From contig CAWATW010000003.1 of assembly GCA_963785075.1 (NCBI GenBank), positions 124,001 to 188,000 on the forward strand: DNA of 64,000 nucleotides, written 5' to 3'. Numbering within the stretch: the first letter of the stretch is position 1; every line of letters begins with the position of its first letter. The notes under the pieces are model-generated. The model saw only the letters and a list, made by a program, of their open reading frames with translations. It made no database searches and had not been told where the DNA came from. The translations under genes and the position numbers were made by a program. Of the stretch, positions 34,227 to 43,618 are shown piece by piece. Source of the stretch: JAOUGY01 sp963785075 (GTDB lineage: Bacteria > Actinomycetota > Acidimicrobiia > Spongiisociales > ZC4RG35).

Positions 34227-34735
34227 TGCCGGATCAATTCGGGTAGGTCTTTGCGACCCGAAAGCGGCGACTTCGATCTCCCTTCGACCTCGGCCGCTTC
34301 ATCGGGGTATCCGAGTGCGATCACGAAGCGGCATCCGTGGTCGGCCGGTACGCCCAGCACCTCTCGAGCGCAGTCTTCTCGGTGGAGTGTGATCGGGCAC
34401 GAGCCGACACCCAGACTCGCCGCCGCGAGCATGATGTTCTGCGAGAGCCTTCCCATGTCCCAGTCGTAGCCGTCCGGGAGCCTCACCGGAGCGATCACCA
34501 GCGGGGCGTTGCGCAAGGGCTGCGTGAAGTCGCCGCACTCGGCGAGACGGTCCAGCTGTTCCCGCTCGGTCACCACCACCAGAGCCCAGGACTGCCGGTT
34601 CTTGGAACTCCCGGTCCAGCGTGCGGCCTGGAGGATCTCGTCGAGATCCTGAGCCGACAAGGGTCGGTCTTCATATCGACGGACCACCCTCAGGCCCTTG
34701 ATGGAACGGTAGGTCTCCGGCGATGGCGTCAACAT
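34211..34735 (-). CDS. Nitroreductase family protein
   Basis: A 174-residue FMN-dependent nitroreductase fold: VVRRYEDRPLSAQDLDEILQAARWTGSSKNRQSWALVVV at the N-terminus (FMN phosphate site), SQNIMLAAASLGVGSCPI, and VIALGYPDE in the last strand. Substrate unknown. It overlaps the 3' end of lnt by 16 bases in convergent orientation. Confidence 0.85.
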   Translation of the reverse strand: MLTPSPETYRSIKGLRVVRRYEDRPLSAQDLDEILQAARWTGSSKNRQSWALVVVTEREQLDRLAECGDFTQPLRNAPLVIAPVRLPDGYDWDMGRLSQNIMLAAASLGVGSCPITLHREDCAREVLGVPADHGCRFVIALGYPDEAAEVEGRSKSPLSGRKDLPELIRHQRFS

Positions 34736-34906
34736 TCGGCCAAACTATCACCTTCGGAGCTGCAGTTGTCGCCGCCATGCCGGAGGCTGCGGAGCTCAGG
34801 TTCGACCCCCCCCGGCGTGCACAAACGTTCCGATGTCGAGCGTCATAGCCCGCGGCCGGTGGATATCTTCAAGCATGGAGACCCTGGTGCCGATGAGGAA
34901 TGGGCG

Positions 34907-35092
34907 ATGGTTGAGGTACTTGGCGCCGCGACGGCGATCGGCATGGCTGCTGCTACGGCCAGGTTCAGCGTGTTCCTCGGTGAGCTGTGGATCCGGATCC
35001 GCGACGAGCTGCGCTTCAGCCGCTTCGACCGCAAGGAATTGGAGAGTCGCTTCGCCCGTGTCATCGGAGAGCGGGCACCCCTCGACGAGTGA
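34907..35092 (+). CDS. Small membrane-associated protein, 61 aa
   Basis: A short protein: a hydrophobic Ala-rich stretch (VEVLGAATAIGMAAATARFSVFLG) followed by an amphipathic charged tail (ELWIRIRDELRFSRFDRKEL). The ATG at 34907 is preceded by gaggaa at a good distance. The frame upstream is open but lacks gene-like composition. Function unknown; existence is inferred only. Confidence 0.45.
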   Translation: MVEVLGAATAIGMAAATARFSVFLGELWIRIRDELRFSRFDRKELESRFARVIGERAPLDE

Positions 35093-35139
35093 GAGGCGCC
35101 GGCGACGATTAATCGTCCACCTCTGGCCCAGGCGGCGTG

Positions 35140-35567
35140 TCACCTCGTGACGGAGCGGCCGCGCACCATGATGCAGGCGTCGGTGAGCACGTCCGCGCCG
35201 GCCGCCCGCAGCCGTTCGGTCAGACGTCCCGACTCGGCTCCGGGCTGGAACCACAGGTTGGTGTATCCCAGCCGGAGTGCTTCTTCGGCGACCGATTCCC
35301 CCACGTTCGGAGGGACCACGAAGTTCACCATCGTCGGCGGCTCGGGAAGCGAACCGAGATCCGGGTAGGAGTGATCGCCGTCCACGGAGTTCCGGTTCGG
35401 GTTCACTGCGAAGACCCGGTATCCGAGCCTTTTCATCCGTCGATAGACGATGCCGCCGTACTTGGAGGGATCGTCGGTGGCGCCCACCACCGCGATCGTC
35501 GTCGATGGATCGTCGAGGAGAGATGCGACCTGGCTCATGGTATTGGTGAACGTGCTGCTGTGGGCCG

Positions 35568-35571
<4 letters not shown>
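35140..35571 (-). CDS. CoA-binding domain protein
   Basis: A 143-residue Rossmann-fold protein of the CoA_binding_2 family: TIAVVGATDDPSKYGGIVYRRMKRLGYRVFAVNP, then VNFVVPPNVGESVAEEAL and LWFQPGAES. Family members bind CoA or acyl-CoA; their roles are poorly known. Its ATG overlaps the stop of the dehalogenase gene, and the two form an operon with the thioesterase. Confidence 0.88.
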
Positions 35572-36238
<667 letters not shown>

Positions 36239-36242
<4 letters not shown>

Positions 36243-36676
36243 TTTCGGCCTTTCCAATCGACCGGGCCCTGGAGATCCTCGACAGCTTCGACGAACCAGG
36301 CCGGGACCGGCTTCTTTTCGAACGTGGTGCGATCCACCATCACCTGGACCTCGCGGCCACTCACCACGAGGCGGCGGCTCGCTTCCTCGAGGATGGTTGC
36401 ATCGAAGACGACCGACGTTGTGCCGATCTCGGCTACCCGCACACCTGTGGCCAGCGTCTCACCGATTCGGGCGGAAGAACGGAAAGACAGTTCGGCCTTG
36501 CCAAGCACCATCTCGTAGCCCCGCTCCTGCATCGCGGACCAACCGACCTCCAGGGCATCGAAGTAGTCGGTGATGGCGTCGTCGATGTAGCGGAGATAGT
36601 TGGCGTTGAAGACGATGCCTTGAGCATCGGAGTCCGAGAACCGAATCTTGCGACGGTAGGTGACGGGGTCGCTCAC
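36239..36676 (-). CDS. Acyl-CoA thioesterase (hotdog fold, 4-HBT-like)
   Basis: A 145-residue hotdog-fold thioesterase with the signature RRKIRFSDSDAQGIVFNANYLRYIDDA, whose Asp is the catalytic residue. The GTG at 36676 starts VSDPVTYRRK as in relatives; the frame is open further upstream (to 36835) without homology. It is first in a three-gene operon (thioesterase, HAD hydrolase, CoA-binding protein) and divergent from the acyl-CoA synthetase gene. Confidence 0.88.
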
Positions 36677-36837
36677 GGCTGGCAACTTACCCGCGCCAGG
36701 CCGTTGTTGCTCCCGGCTCAGCGGTTTCAGGGCGAGGCACACCATCGGAGGCTCGGGACCCATGAACTCCCCGCCGGACCTGACACCGCCCCAGGCGGCT
36801 CGATATGGTGAGTCGCCTGATCGAACAGGAGGCACGA

Positions 36838-38736
36838 ATGTCTGCAGGCGCGCTGAACGACGCCCGACGCCGGTCGCTTGCCGACCCTTCTGGCTTCTGG
36901 GCCGAGGCCGCCGAGGCCATCGATTGGTCCTCGAGATGGGATCGTGTCCTCGACGACGCCAACCCCCCGTTCTATCGATGGTTCGCGGGCGCCAAGCTCA
37001 ACACCTGCCACAACGCCTTGGACCGTCACGCCGACGGCGGCAGGGAAGCCCAGGCGGCGCTCATCTACGACTCGCCGGTCACCGGGAACGTACGGTCTTT
37101 CACATACGCGGAGCTTCGCGATCGCGTGGCCCGGTTCGCGGGTGGTCTGAGGAAGCTGGGTGTGAGTCGGGGCGATCGGGTCATCATCTACATGCCGATG
37201 GTTCCCGAAGCGGTCATCGCCATGCTGGCCTGCGCACGAATAGGCGCCATCCACTCCGTTGTCTTCGGCGGCTTCGCCGCCAATGAGCTCGCCACTCGCG
37301 TCGACGACGCTGCGCCCCGGGTCGTGATCTCCGCCTCCTGTGGCATCGAACCGGGCAGGATCGTCGAATACGGTCCCCTTCTGAACGAGGCCCTCGACAT
37401 CGCCGAGCACCGGGTCGACACCGTCGTCGTGCTTCAGCGTCCACAGGCGACCGCAGCTCTGAGGCCCGGGCGGGACGTGGAGTGGGAGGACGTCGAGTCG
37501 GCCGACCCTGTGGGGTGTGTCGATGTGGCCGCCACGGATCCGCTGTACGTGTTGTACACATCGGGTACCACCGGCAAACCAAAGGGCGTGGTACGAGACC
37601 ACGGCGGCCACGCAGTCGCCCTCAACTGGTCGATGAAGAACGTGTACGGGGTGGAACCCGGCGAGGTGTATTGGGCGGCCTCCGATGTCGGCTGGGTCGT
37701 GGGCCACTCATACATCGTGTACGCGCCACTGATCCACGGAAACACCACCGTCCTCTACGAAGGCAAACCAGTCGGAACCCCCGATCCGGGCGCCTTCTGG
37801 CGTGTCATCGGCGATCATGGCGTCTCCACCCTGTTCACGGCGCCGACCGCATTCCGGGCGATCAAGAAGGAAGACCCGGAGGGCATGCATCTCGGCCGCT
37901 ACGACCTGTCGAGATTCCGGGCGTTGTTCCTGGCCGGCGAACGATGCGATCCCGACACTCTGCACTGGGCCGAGGAGAAGCTGGCGGTGCCGGTGATCGA
38001 CCACTGGTGGCAGACAGAGACCGGGTGGCCGATCTGCGCCAACCCGCTGGGTTTGGACGCGCTGCCCATCAAGCCCGGTTCGCCGACGAAGGCGATGCCT
38101 GGCTACGACGTACAGGTGCTCGACGAAGATGGTGACGAGTGTCCGAAAGGCGAGATCGGATCGATCTCGATCAAGCTCCCGTTGCCGCCGGGAACGCTTC
38201 CGACGCTTTGGAACAACGACGAAGGCTATGTCGCCTCGTACTTGAGCAGGTACCCCGGCTACTACCTGACGGGTGACGCCGGTTACGAAGACGACGACGG
38301 CTACCTGTGGATCATGAGCCGGATCGACGACATCATCAACGTGGCCGGACATCGGCTCTCGACCGGCGCCATGGAAGAGGTGCTGTCGGCGCACCCGGAC
38401 GTCGCCGAATGCGCCGTGATCGGTGTGGCCGACGAGTTGAAGGGGCAGCTCCCGGTGGGCATGGTCGTCCTGAAAGCGGGAGTAGACAGAAGCCGTGACG
38501 ACATCGGTCGAGAGCTGGTGCAATTGGTGAGAGACAAGATCGGGCCTGTCGCTGCGTTCAAGCAGGTGACTGTCGTCGATCGGCTCCCAAAGACGCGTTC
38601 GGGGAAGATTCTCAGAGGCACGATGCGTCGCATGGCAGACGGCAACGAGTGGACGACGCCGGCAACCATCGACGATCCCGCGATCCTGGGCGAAATCGAA
38701 CACGCCTTGCAGGCCATGGGCTACCCGCACGCTTGA
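36838..38736 (+). CDS. prpE: Propionyl-CoA synthetase-like AMP-forming ligase
   Basis: A 632-residue adenylate-forming ligase of the acetyl/propionyl-CoA synthetase group: YTSGTTGKPKGVVRDHGGHAVAL (phosphate loop), DVGWVVGHSYIVYAPL, HWWQTETGWPI, YLTGDAGYEDDDGYLWIMSRIDD, and the acetylatable Lys590 in PKTRSGKILRG. The VVRDHGGHAVALNWSMKNVYGV segment is the usual PrpE form, so propionate is the likely substrate, although acetate cannot be excluded. ATG 36838 follows aggaggc. It is followed by a histidine kinase and then acsA. Confidence 0.85.
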   Translation: MSAGALNDARRRSLADPSGFWAEAAEAIDWSSRWDRVLDDANPPFYRWFAGAKLNTCHNALDRHADGGREAQAALIYDSPVTGNVRSFTYAELRDRVARFAGGLRKLGVSRGDRVIIYMPMVPEAVIAMLACARIGAIHSVVFGGFAANELATRVDDAAPRVVISASCGIEPGRIVEYGPLLNEALDIAEHRVDTVVVLQRPQATAALRPGRDVEWEDVESADPVGCVDVAATDPLYVLYTSGTTGKPKGVVRDHGGHAVALNWSMKNVYGVEPGEVYWAASDVGWVVGHSYIVYAPLIHGNTTVLYEGKPVGTPDPGAFWRVIGDHGVSTLFTAPTAFRAIKKEDPEGMHLGRYDLSRFRALFLAGERCDPDTLHWAEEKLAVPVIDHWWQTETGWPICANPLGLDALPIKPGSPTKAMPGYDVQVLDEDGDECPKGEIGSISIKLPLPPGTLPTLWNNDEGYVASYLSRYPGYYLTGDAGYEDDDGYLWIMSRIDDIINVAGHRLSTGAMEEVLSAHPDVAECAVIGVADELKGQLPVGMVVLKAGVDRSRDDIGRELVQLVRDKIGPVAAFKQVTVVDRLPKTRSGKILRGTMRRMADGNEWTTPATIDDPAILGEIEHALQAMGYPHA

Positions 38737-38752
38737 CCGCTGATTTCTCGGT

Positions 38753-40348
38753 GTGCTCAACACGGACGGTCCTGGTGCCGACTGGTACCGGGTGAGATCG
38801 TTCTCTCGATGGTTGTGGACCGAGCTCGTGACTGTTCGGAGTCGACCGGCATTTCGTGCACCGCACGTCCGCCTCTTCAACGACGCGCTCCGAGCGTTGT
38901 CGTACTCGGCTGCAGTCGCCGCCGCCATCCTGGTGCTGGACCATCCACCGAGGGTCGCCGCCGTCGTCGTCATGGCGGGTGCAATGGCGGCCCTGGCGAT
39001 CGCCGGGTTGTCGCGCGGCGGGACCCGGCACCAGGCCCCCTCGGCTTTCCTCGACCTGGTCGTTGCGCCGGTGATCGCCACGATTGGGCTCGGTGTTCCT
39101 CTCTACAGCGCCGGCCTGGTCGTGCTCGTCGCCGTGCTGCTCCTCATGAGCCTCCAAATTCGGGCGAGGGTGGTCTTGGTCGGTGTGGGGCTGGCGTCCG
39201 CCGGCACCTTGGCCGCAGCGAACGTGTTCGGGCGATCCGGCGAGGCGGCCTATCGCCCCGGTGCCCTCATCTTGGTGACATCGCTTCTCCTCTCCGCCGC
39301 CGGCATGCTCGTCTTCGAATGGCAGCGAGCCCGCAGGGCCCTCTCGGTGAGCAGAACCCAGCTCGGGACCCTCCTCTCCGGAGCCCCTGTGATGCTCTGC
39401 AGCGTGTCTGCAGACATGACGATCAGATCCATCGCCGGATCGGTCGCCGACGGGTCGTGGACGGTGGGTTCCAAGGTCGCATCGGTGATGCCTCCTGCTC
39501 TGGCGAGCATGGTCACCGACGCCATGGTCATTGGTCGATCGGCCGGCGACGTTCTCGTCGGCTCGCGAGCTCTCGAGATCAGCTGCGAGCGCCTGGCAGG
39601 TGGCGTCGCGGTCACGGGCTTCGATGTGACCGAAAGGGAGACCGCCCGCGCCGAGCTCGAGCAACTCGTCAGGACGAAAGACGAATTCGTGGCGTCGATC
39701 AGCCATGAGCTGAGGACTCCTCTCACCGCTGTGCTCGGCTTCAGCACCGAGTTGCAGCGGGCGGCGGTGTTCAGCGATGAGTTCGTGCCGTATCTCGACA
39801 CTGTCGTGGAGCAGAGCGCCGAAATGGCGGCCATCATCGAAGACCTCCTGGTTGCGGTGCGAGCGGATCTCGACATCTTCACGGTTGTCGATCGACCCGT
39901 GCACCTCGCCATGGAGCTCGACCAGGTTGTGCGTGGTCTCACGCCGAGACTCTCGAAGCCGATCGAGATCATCGGATGCGACGCCGCCGTCCTCGCAGAC
40001 ACCGGCCGGGTCCGTCAGATCATCCGCAACCTCCTGGTCAACGCCGACCGATACGGGGGTGGCAGCGTTCAGATCGATGTGCGGTCGCGGGAGGGGTTCG
40101 GGGTGCTCGAGGTGCGCGACGATGGTCCCCCGATTCCGAACGCACTGAGAGAGCGCATGTTCGAACCATTCGAGAGCACGGGCCGTGTTCAGGGACGCAC
40201 CGCAGCCCTGGGGCTCGGGCTGTCCGTGTCGAGACGGTTGGCCGACCTGATGGGAGGCCGACTGCGTTATCACCACGCAGATGGTTGGAGCGCGTTCACC
40301 CTCGAGCTTCCTCTCATCGAGGCCGGTGTGGTCGAGCTGTCCGCCTGA
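38753..40348 (+). CDS. Membrane sensor histidine kinase between two acyl-CoA synthetase genes
   Basis: A 531-residue kinase. The N-terminal ~190 residues contain about six hydrophobic segments. A PAS-like region (LGTLLSGAPVMLCSVSADMTI ... VAVTGFDVTERETARAELEQL) leads to the H-box SISHELRTPLTAVLGF (His318) and an ATPase domain (NLLVNADRYGGG, LEVRDDGPPIP, ALGLGLSVSRRLADLMGGRL). Start GTG 38753. No response regulator is adjacent. Its place, 16 bases after one acyl-CoA synthetase gene and upstream of another, suggests a link to short-chain acid use, which is inference. Confidence 0.87.
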   Translation: MLNTDGPGADWYRVRSFSRWLWTELVTVRSRPAFRAPHVRLFNDALRALSYSAAVAAAILVLDHPPRVAAVVVMAGAMAALAIAGLSRGGTRHQAPSAFLDLVVAPVIATIGLGVPLYSAGLVVLVAVLLLMSLQIRARVVLVGVGLASAGTLAAANVFGRSGEAAYRPGALILVTSLLLSAAGMLVFEWQRARRALSVSRTQLGTLLSGAPVMLCSVSADMTIRSIAGSVADGSWTVGSKVASVMPPALASMVTDAMVIGRSAGDVLVGSRALEISCERLAGGVAVTGFDVTERETARAELEQLVRTKDEFVASISHELRTPLTAVLGFSTELQRAAVFSDEFVPYLDTVVEQSAEMAAIIEDLLVAVRADLDIFTVVDRPVHLAMELDQVVRGLTPRLSKPIEIIGCDAAVLADTGRVRQIIRNLLVNADRYGGGSVQIDVRSREGFGVLEVRDDGPPIPNALRERMFEPFESTGRVQGRTAALGLGLSVSRRLADLMGGRLRYHHADGWSAFTLELPLIEAGVVELSA

Positions 40349-40562
40349 TAGCGCCGGCGGTGGGCAGATCCCATCGAACGGCGGAACGCCGCCTGAGGGG
40401 AGCGTCACCACCCCGGCCCTGCGCTCCGGGACTCCTGCACAATCGTGCGTGCGTGGCGCACAGCTGGCCGATGTGCCCTGCCGGGGCATCGCGGGCTTCC
40501 GTATGGTTGGATGCGGAAAGTTCAGGCCCGTGTCCTCGCCGGGTCCTGCAAGAGGAGGAAAG

Positions 40563-42515
40563 ATGAGCGAAACGCTCGCAGATCTGTTGCACGAGAACCG
40601 TTTGTTCCCACCGAGCGATGCCTTCACAGCCCAGGCAAATGCCAAGCCCGGGATCCTCGAGAAGGCGGCCGCAGACCCTGAGGGCTACTGGCATGAGCAG
40701 GCCATGGAGCACATCACCTGGTTCAAGGACCCGACCCAGGTGCTGGATGAGTCGAATGCGCCCTTCTACAAGTGGTTCGCCGATGGTGAGCTGAACCTCG
40801 CATACAACTGCCTCGACCGGCATCTCGACTCTGCCGGTGACAAGGTCGCATACCACTGGGTCGGCGAGCCAGGCGACACCAGGACGCTCACCTACCGCCA
40901 GCTGTACGAGGAGGTCAATCGGTTGGCGAACGGGCTGAAGTCGCTGGGCCTGAGCAAGGGCGACCGGGTGGCGGTCTACATGGGAATGATCCCCGAGCTG
41001 CCGATCGTGATGCTGGCGTGCGCCCGACTGGGAATCGTCCATTCGGTGGTCTTCGGTGGGTTCAGCTCCGATGCGCTGGCCGATCGGATCATCGATGCCG
41101 ACGCCAGGGTCGTGATCACCCAGGATGGGGCCTGGCGAGGCGGATCCGTGGTGCCGCTCAAGGCCAACACCGACGTGTCGCTGGCGAGAACGCCGAGCAT
41201 CGAGCACTGCATCGTCGTCCGGAGGACCGAGAACGACGTTGTCATGGAGGACGGTCGCGACATCTGGTACCACGACCTCGTGGCCGATCAGTCAACCGAG
41301 TGCGAACCCGAGGTTCTCAACGCCGAGGATCCCCTGTACATCCTGTATACGTCCGGGACCACCGGAAAGCCGAAAGGGATCGTCCACACCCAGGGCGGGT
41401 ACTTGACCGCCGTCACATCTACGCACGCCTACGTGTTCGACATCAAGCCGGACTCGGACGTCTACTGGTGCGCCGCCGACATCGGGTGGGTCACGGGGCA
41501 CAGCTACATCGTGTACGGCCCACTCGCCAACCAGACCACCGGTGTCATGTACGAGGGTGCGCCGAACTACCCGGATTTCGATCGGCTCTGGCAGATCATC
41601 GACGAGTACAAGGTCACGATCTTCTACACGGCGCCGACCGCGATTCGCGCCTTCATGAAGTGGGGTGACGAGTACCCAGACCGTCATGATCTCTCGTCGC
41701 TCCGGCTCCTGGGCACGGTCGGTGAGCCGATCAACCCTGAAGCCTGGGTTTGGTACCACCTCCACATCGGCAGGGAGCGTTGCCCGATCGTCGACACGTG
41801 GTGGCAGACCGAAACCGGTTCGATCATGATCTCACCGCTGCCGGGCGTCACTCCCACCAAGCCCGGTTCGGCGACATTGCCGCTGCCCGGGATATCTGCC
41901 GACGTCGTGGACGATGAAGGAAACGCCGTGGGGATTCCCGGAGGCGGCTACCTGGCGATCAACCGACCGTGGCCATCGATGGCCCGCACCATTTGGGGAG
42001 ACGACCGTCGGTTCGTCGACACCTACTGGACGAAGTTCGACGGGCGGTACTTCCCCGGCGACGGGGCCAAGCGCGATGAGGACGGGTACTTCTGGCTGCT
42101 CGGCCGGGTCGACGACATCATGCTGATATCCGGGCACAACATCTCGACGACAGAGGTGGAGTCGGCGCTTGTGTCGCACGCGTCGGTCGCCGAGGCGGCA
42201 GTAGTGGGACGCAAGGACGAGCTGACCGGTCAGGCGATCGCGGCATTCGTCACCCTACGAGGGAACGTCGAGGGTGACGAGGTCCTCATCAAGGAGCTAC
42301 GGGATCACGTCGCCAAGACGCTGGGGCCGATCGCGAAGCCGAAGTCGATCGTGTTCACGCCAGATCTGCCCAAGACGCGTTCCGGCAAGATCATGCGCAG
42401 GCTTCTGAAAGACATCTCCGAGAACCGGCAACTCGGGGACGTCACGACCCTCGCCAACGAGAGTGTCGTGAACGACATCGCGCAGATGTCGTCGTCGGCG
42501 AAGTCAGACGAGTAG
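40563..42515 (+). CDS. acsA: Acetyl-CoA synthetase
   Basis: Activates acetate to acetyl-CoA through acetyl-AMP. The 650-residue protein begins with the Acs N-terminal domain (HEQAMEHITWFKDPTQVLDESNAPFYKWFADGELN). It has YTSGTTGKPKGIVHTQGGYL, DIGWVTGHSYIVYGPL, DTWWQTETGSIMISPLPG, the hinge LLGRVDDIMLISGHNIST, and Lys609 in PKTRSGKIMRR, the usual acetylation site. ATG 40563 is preceded by aagaggaggaaag. A long hairpin follows the gene. Confidence 0.95.
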   Translation: MSETLADLLHENRLFPPSDAFTAQANAKPGILEKAAADPEGYWHEQAMEHITWFKDPTQVLDESNAPFYKWFADGELNLAYNCLDRHLDSAGDKVAYHWVGEPGDTRTLTYRQLYEEVNRLANGLKSLGLSKGDRVAVYMGMIPELPIVMLACARLGIVHSVVFGGFSSDALADRIIDADARVVITQDGAWRGGSVVPLKANTDVSLARTPSIEHCIVVRRTENDVVMEDGRDIWYHDLVADQSTECEPEVLNAEDPLYILYTSGTTGKPKGIVHTQGGYLTAVTSTHAYVFDIKPDSDVYWCAADIGWVTGHSYIVYGPLANQTTGVMYEGAPNYPDFDRLWQIIDEYKVTIFYTAPTAIRAFMKWGDEYPDRHDLSSLRLLGTVGEPINPEAWVWYHLHIGRERCPIVDTWWQTETGSIMISPLPGVTPTKPGSATLPLPGISADVVDDEGNAVGIPGGGYLAINRPWPSMARTIWGDDRRFVDTYWTKFDGRYFPGDGAKRDEDGYFWLLGRVDDIMLISGHNISTTEVESALVSHASVAEAAVVGRKDELTGQAIAAFVTLRGNVEGDEVLIKELRDHVAKTLGPIAKPKSIVFTPDLPKTRSGKIMRRLLKDISENRQLGDVTTLANESVVNDIAQMSSSAKSDE

Positions 42516-42532
42516 CGCCGACAAACACGGCC

Positions 42533-42582
42533 GGTCCCGTGACGGATCCGCAACACCCCTGTGCGGTGTCCGTCACGAGACC
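42533..42582 (+). terminator. Long interrupted hairpin after acsA
   Basis: Nested arms ggtc/gacc, cgtgacgga/tccgtcacg and ccgca/tgcgg fold into one stem with small bulges, 17 bases after the acsA stop. It can also serve the convergent lipoprotein gene. Confidence 0.6.
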
Positions 42583-42631
42583 AACGGCCGGCTTTCGGCT
42601 CCTGGGAGCCGGTGTGGTCTCGGCTGAGGCG

Positions 42632-43489
42632 TCAGCAGTTGCTCTGCTGGCCGGGGAGCACGAGCCGAACGAGCACGGTGTGTTCGGTCCCTGACTCGTC
42701 GACAAATGTGGTGGCCTCGTTGGCGGTGGCGAGCGCGTCGAGGACGTTTGTTGCCTCGGTGCCGTCCAGATGGATGCACCGATATCCGACGGTGTCTCCT
42801 GCGAGTTCGTCGAACGCCACGTCGAGTGGCCAATCCTGGGTGTTGGCGTACTCCTCGTCGAAACCAATCGGCTCGGCGGCCACATAGACGTCGATCGAGT
42901 CTGGCTGATACTGCTCGCCGGCCCCGGAGGCCATTGCCTCGTCGAGAACCAGAGCAAGCTGTTCGAGGTGGGCGATGCGAGGGTCTCCGAAGTCGACGTC
43001 ATCGATACCGAGGGCGTACACGGTGAATCGGTGCTCGACGCCGGCGTCGTCGACGTAGACGAACACCGTGTCGGGGAGATCGGCCACCCTGGCTGCAGCA
43101 GCATCGTTCCTCTCCTCGTCGACGGCGTCGAGGCCAGATACCTCGATCAGCGTTGCGATCTCAGCCATGGTGGCGTCGTCGACCTCCACAGTCTGGACCG
43201 CCGGGAGCGCGGGTCCGGGGAAGATCGCCGGGACCGGTCCGGGACCGTACAGGGTGCCGTCCGACATGAGTACGTAGCGGGGGATCCGACGGAGGTTCCA
43301 CTGGACCGGCACGAAGCCGCCTTCTTCCAGAACGGTGAGCACGGGGCGAGGCTCATCGGGGGCCTCGATCGGTCCCGAGGTCGTATTGGGCGTGTCCGGG
43401 TTCTCGTTTCCGGACGAACCGGAGTCGCCGGCGCCGCAGGCAGCGAGGGCCAGCGCCAGGGTCATGAAGAGAATGATCTTCCGTCTCAT
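42632..43489 (-). CDS. Lipoprotein of unknown function
   Basis: A 285-residue exported lipoprotein. Signal peptide MRRKIILFMTLALALAACGA with lipobox LAAC, then a low-complexity Gly/Ser/Pro linker. A domain follows with repeated beta-strand-like segments (GGFVPVQWNLRRIPRYVLMSDGTLYGPGP, DTVFVYVDDAGVEHRFTVYALG) and a C-terminal HTVLVRLVLPGQQSNC. No known family is recognised. Confidence 0.8.
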   Translation of the reverse strand: MRRKIILFMTLALALAACGAGDSGSSGNENPDTPNTTSGPIEAPDEPRPVLTVLEEGGFVPVQWNLRRIPRYVLMSDGTLYGPGPVPAIFPGPALPAVQTVEVDDATMAEIATLIEVSGLDAVDEERNDAAAARVADLPDTVFVYVDDAGVEHRFTVYALGIDDVDFGDPRIAHLEQLALVLDEAMASGAGEQYQPDSIDVYVAAEPIGFDEEYANTQDWPLDVAFDELAGDTVGYRCIHLDGTEATNVLDALATANEATTFVDESGTEHTVLVRLVLPGQQSNC

Positions 43490-43561
43490 GCTCTTTCGAC
43501 GCTACCGGGATCCGAAAGGTTCCAGGACCCCGGGACCCCGCCCAACGTTCTGTGGGCTGTA

Positions 43562-43580
43562 GTCCGCCAAATTGGCGGAC
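43562..43580. promoter_or_regulatory. Operator-like palindrome upstream of rocD
   Basis: GTCCGCCAA and TTGGCGGAC are perfect 9-base arms around a single A, 38 bases before the rocD ATG. Its size and symmetry fit a dimeric regulator site; which regulator is unknown. Confidence 0.6.
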
Positions 43581-43618
43581 CTTAACCCTGGGTTCGGTCC
43601 GGGACGTACGATGGGGGT

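Noticed and set aside
34833..35150. 105-residue Ser/Arg-rich plus-strand frame
   Set aside because: Shadow of the small protein at 34907 and of intergenic DNA; composition unlike the neighbours.
38612..40645. 677-residue minus-strand open frame
   Set aside because: Antisense to a clear histidine kinase and adjacent genes; composition rich in His/Arg/Gly as expected from GC-rich shadow frames; no motif.
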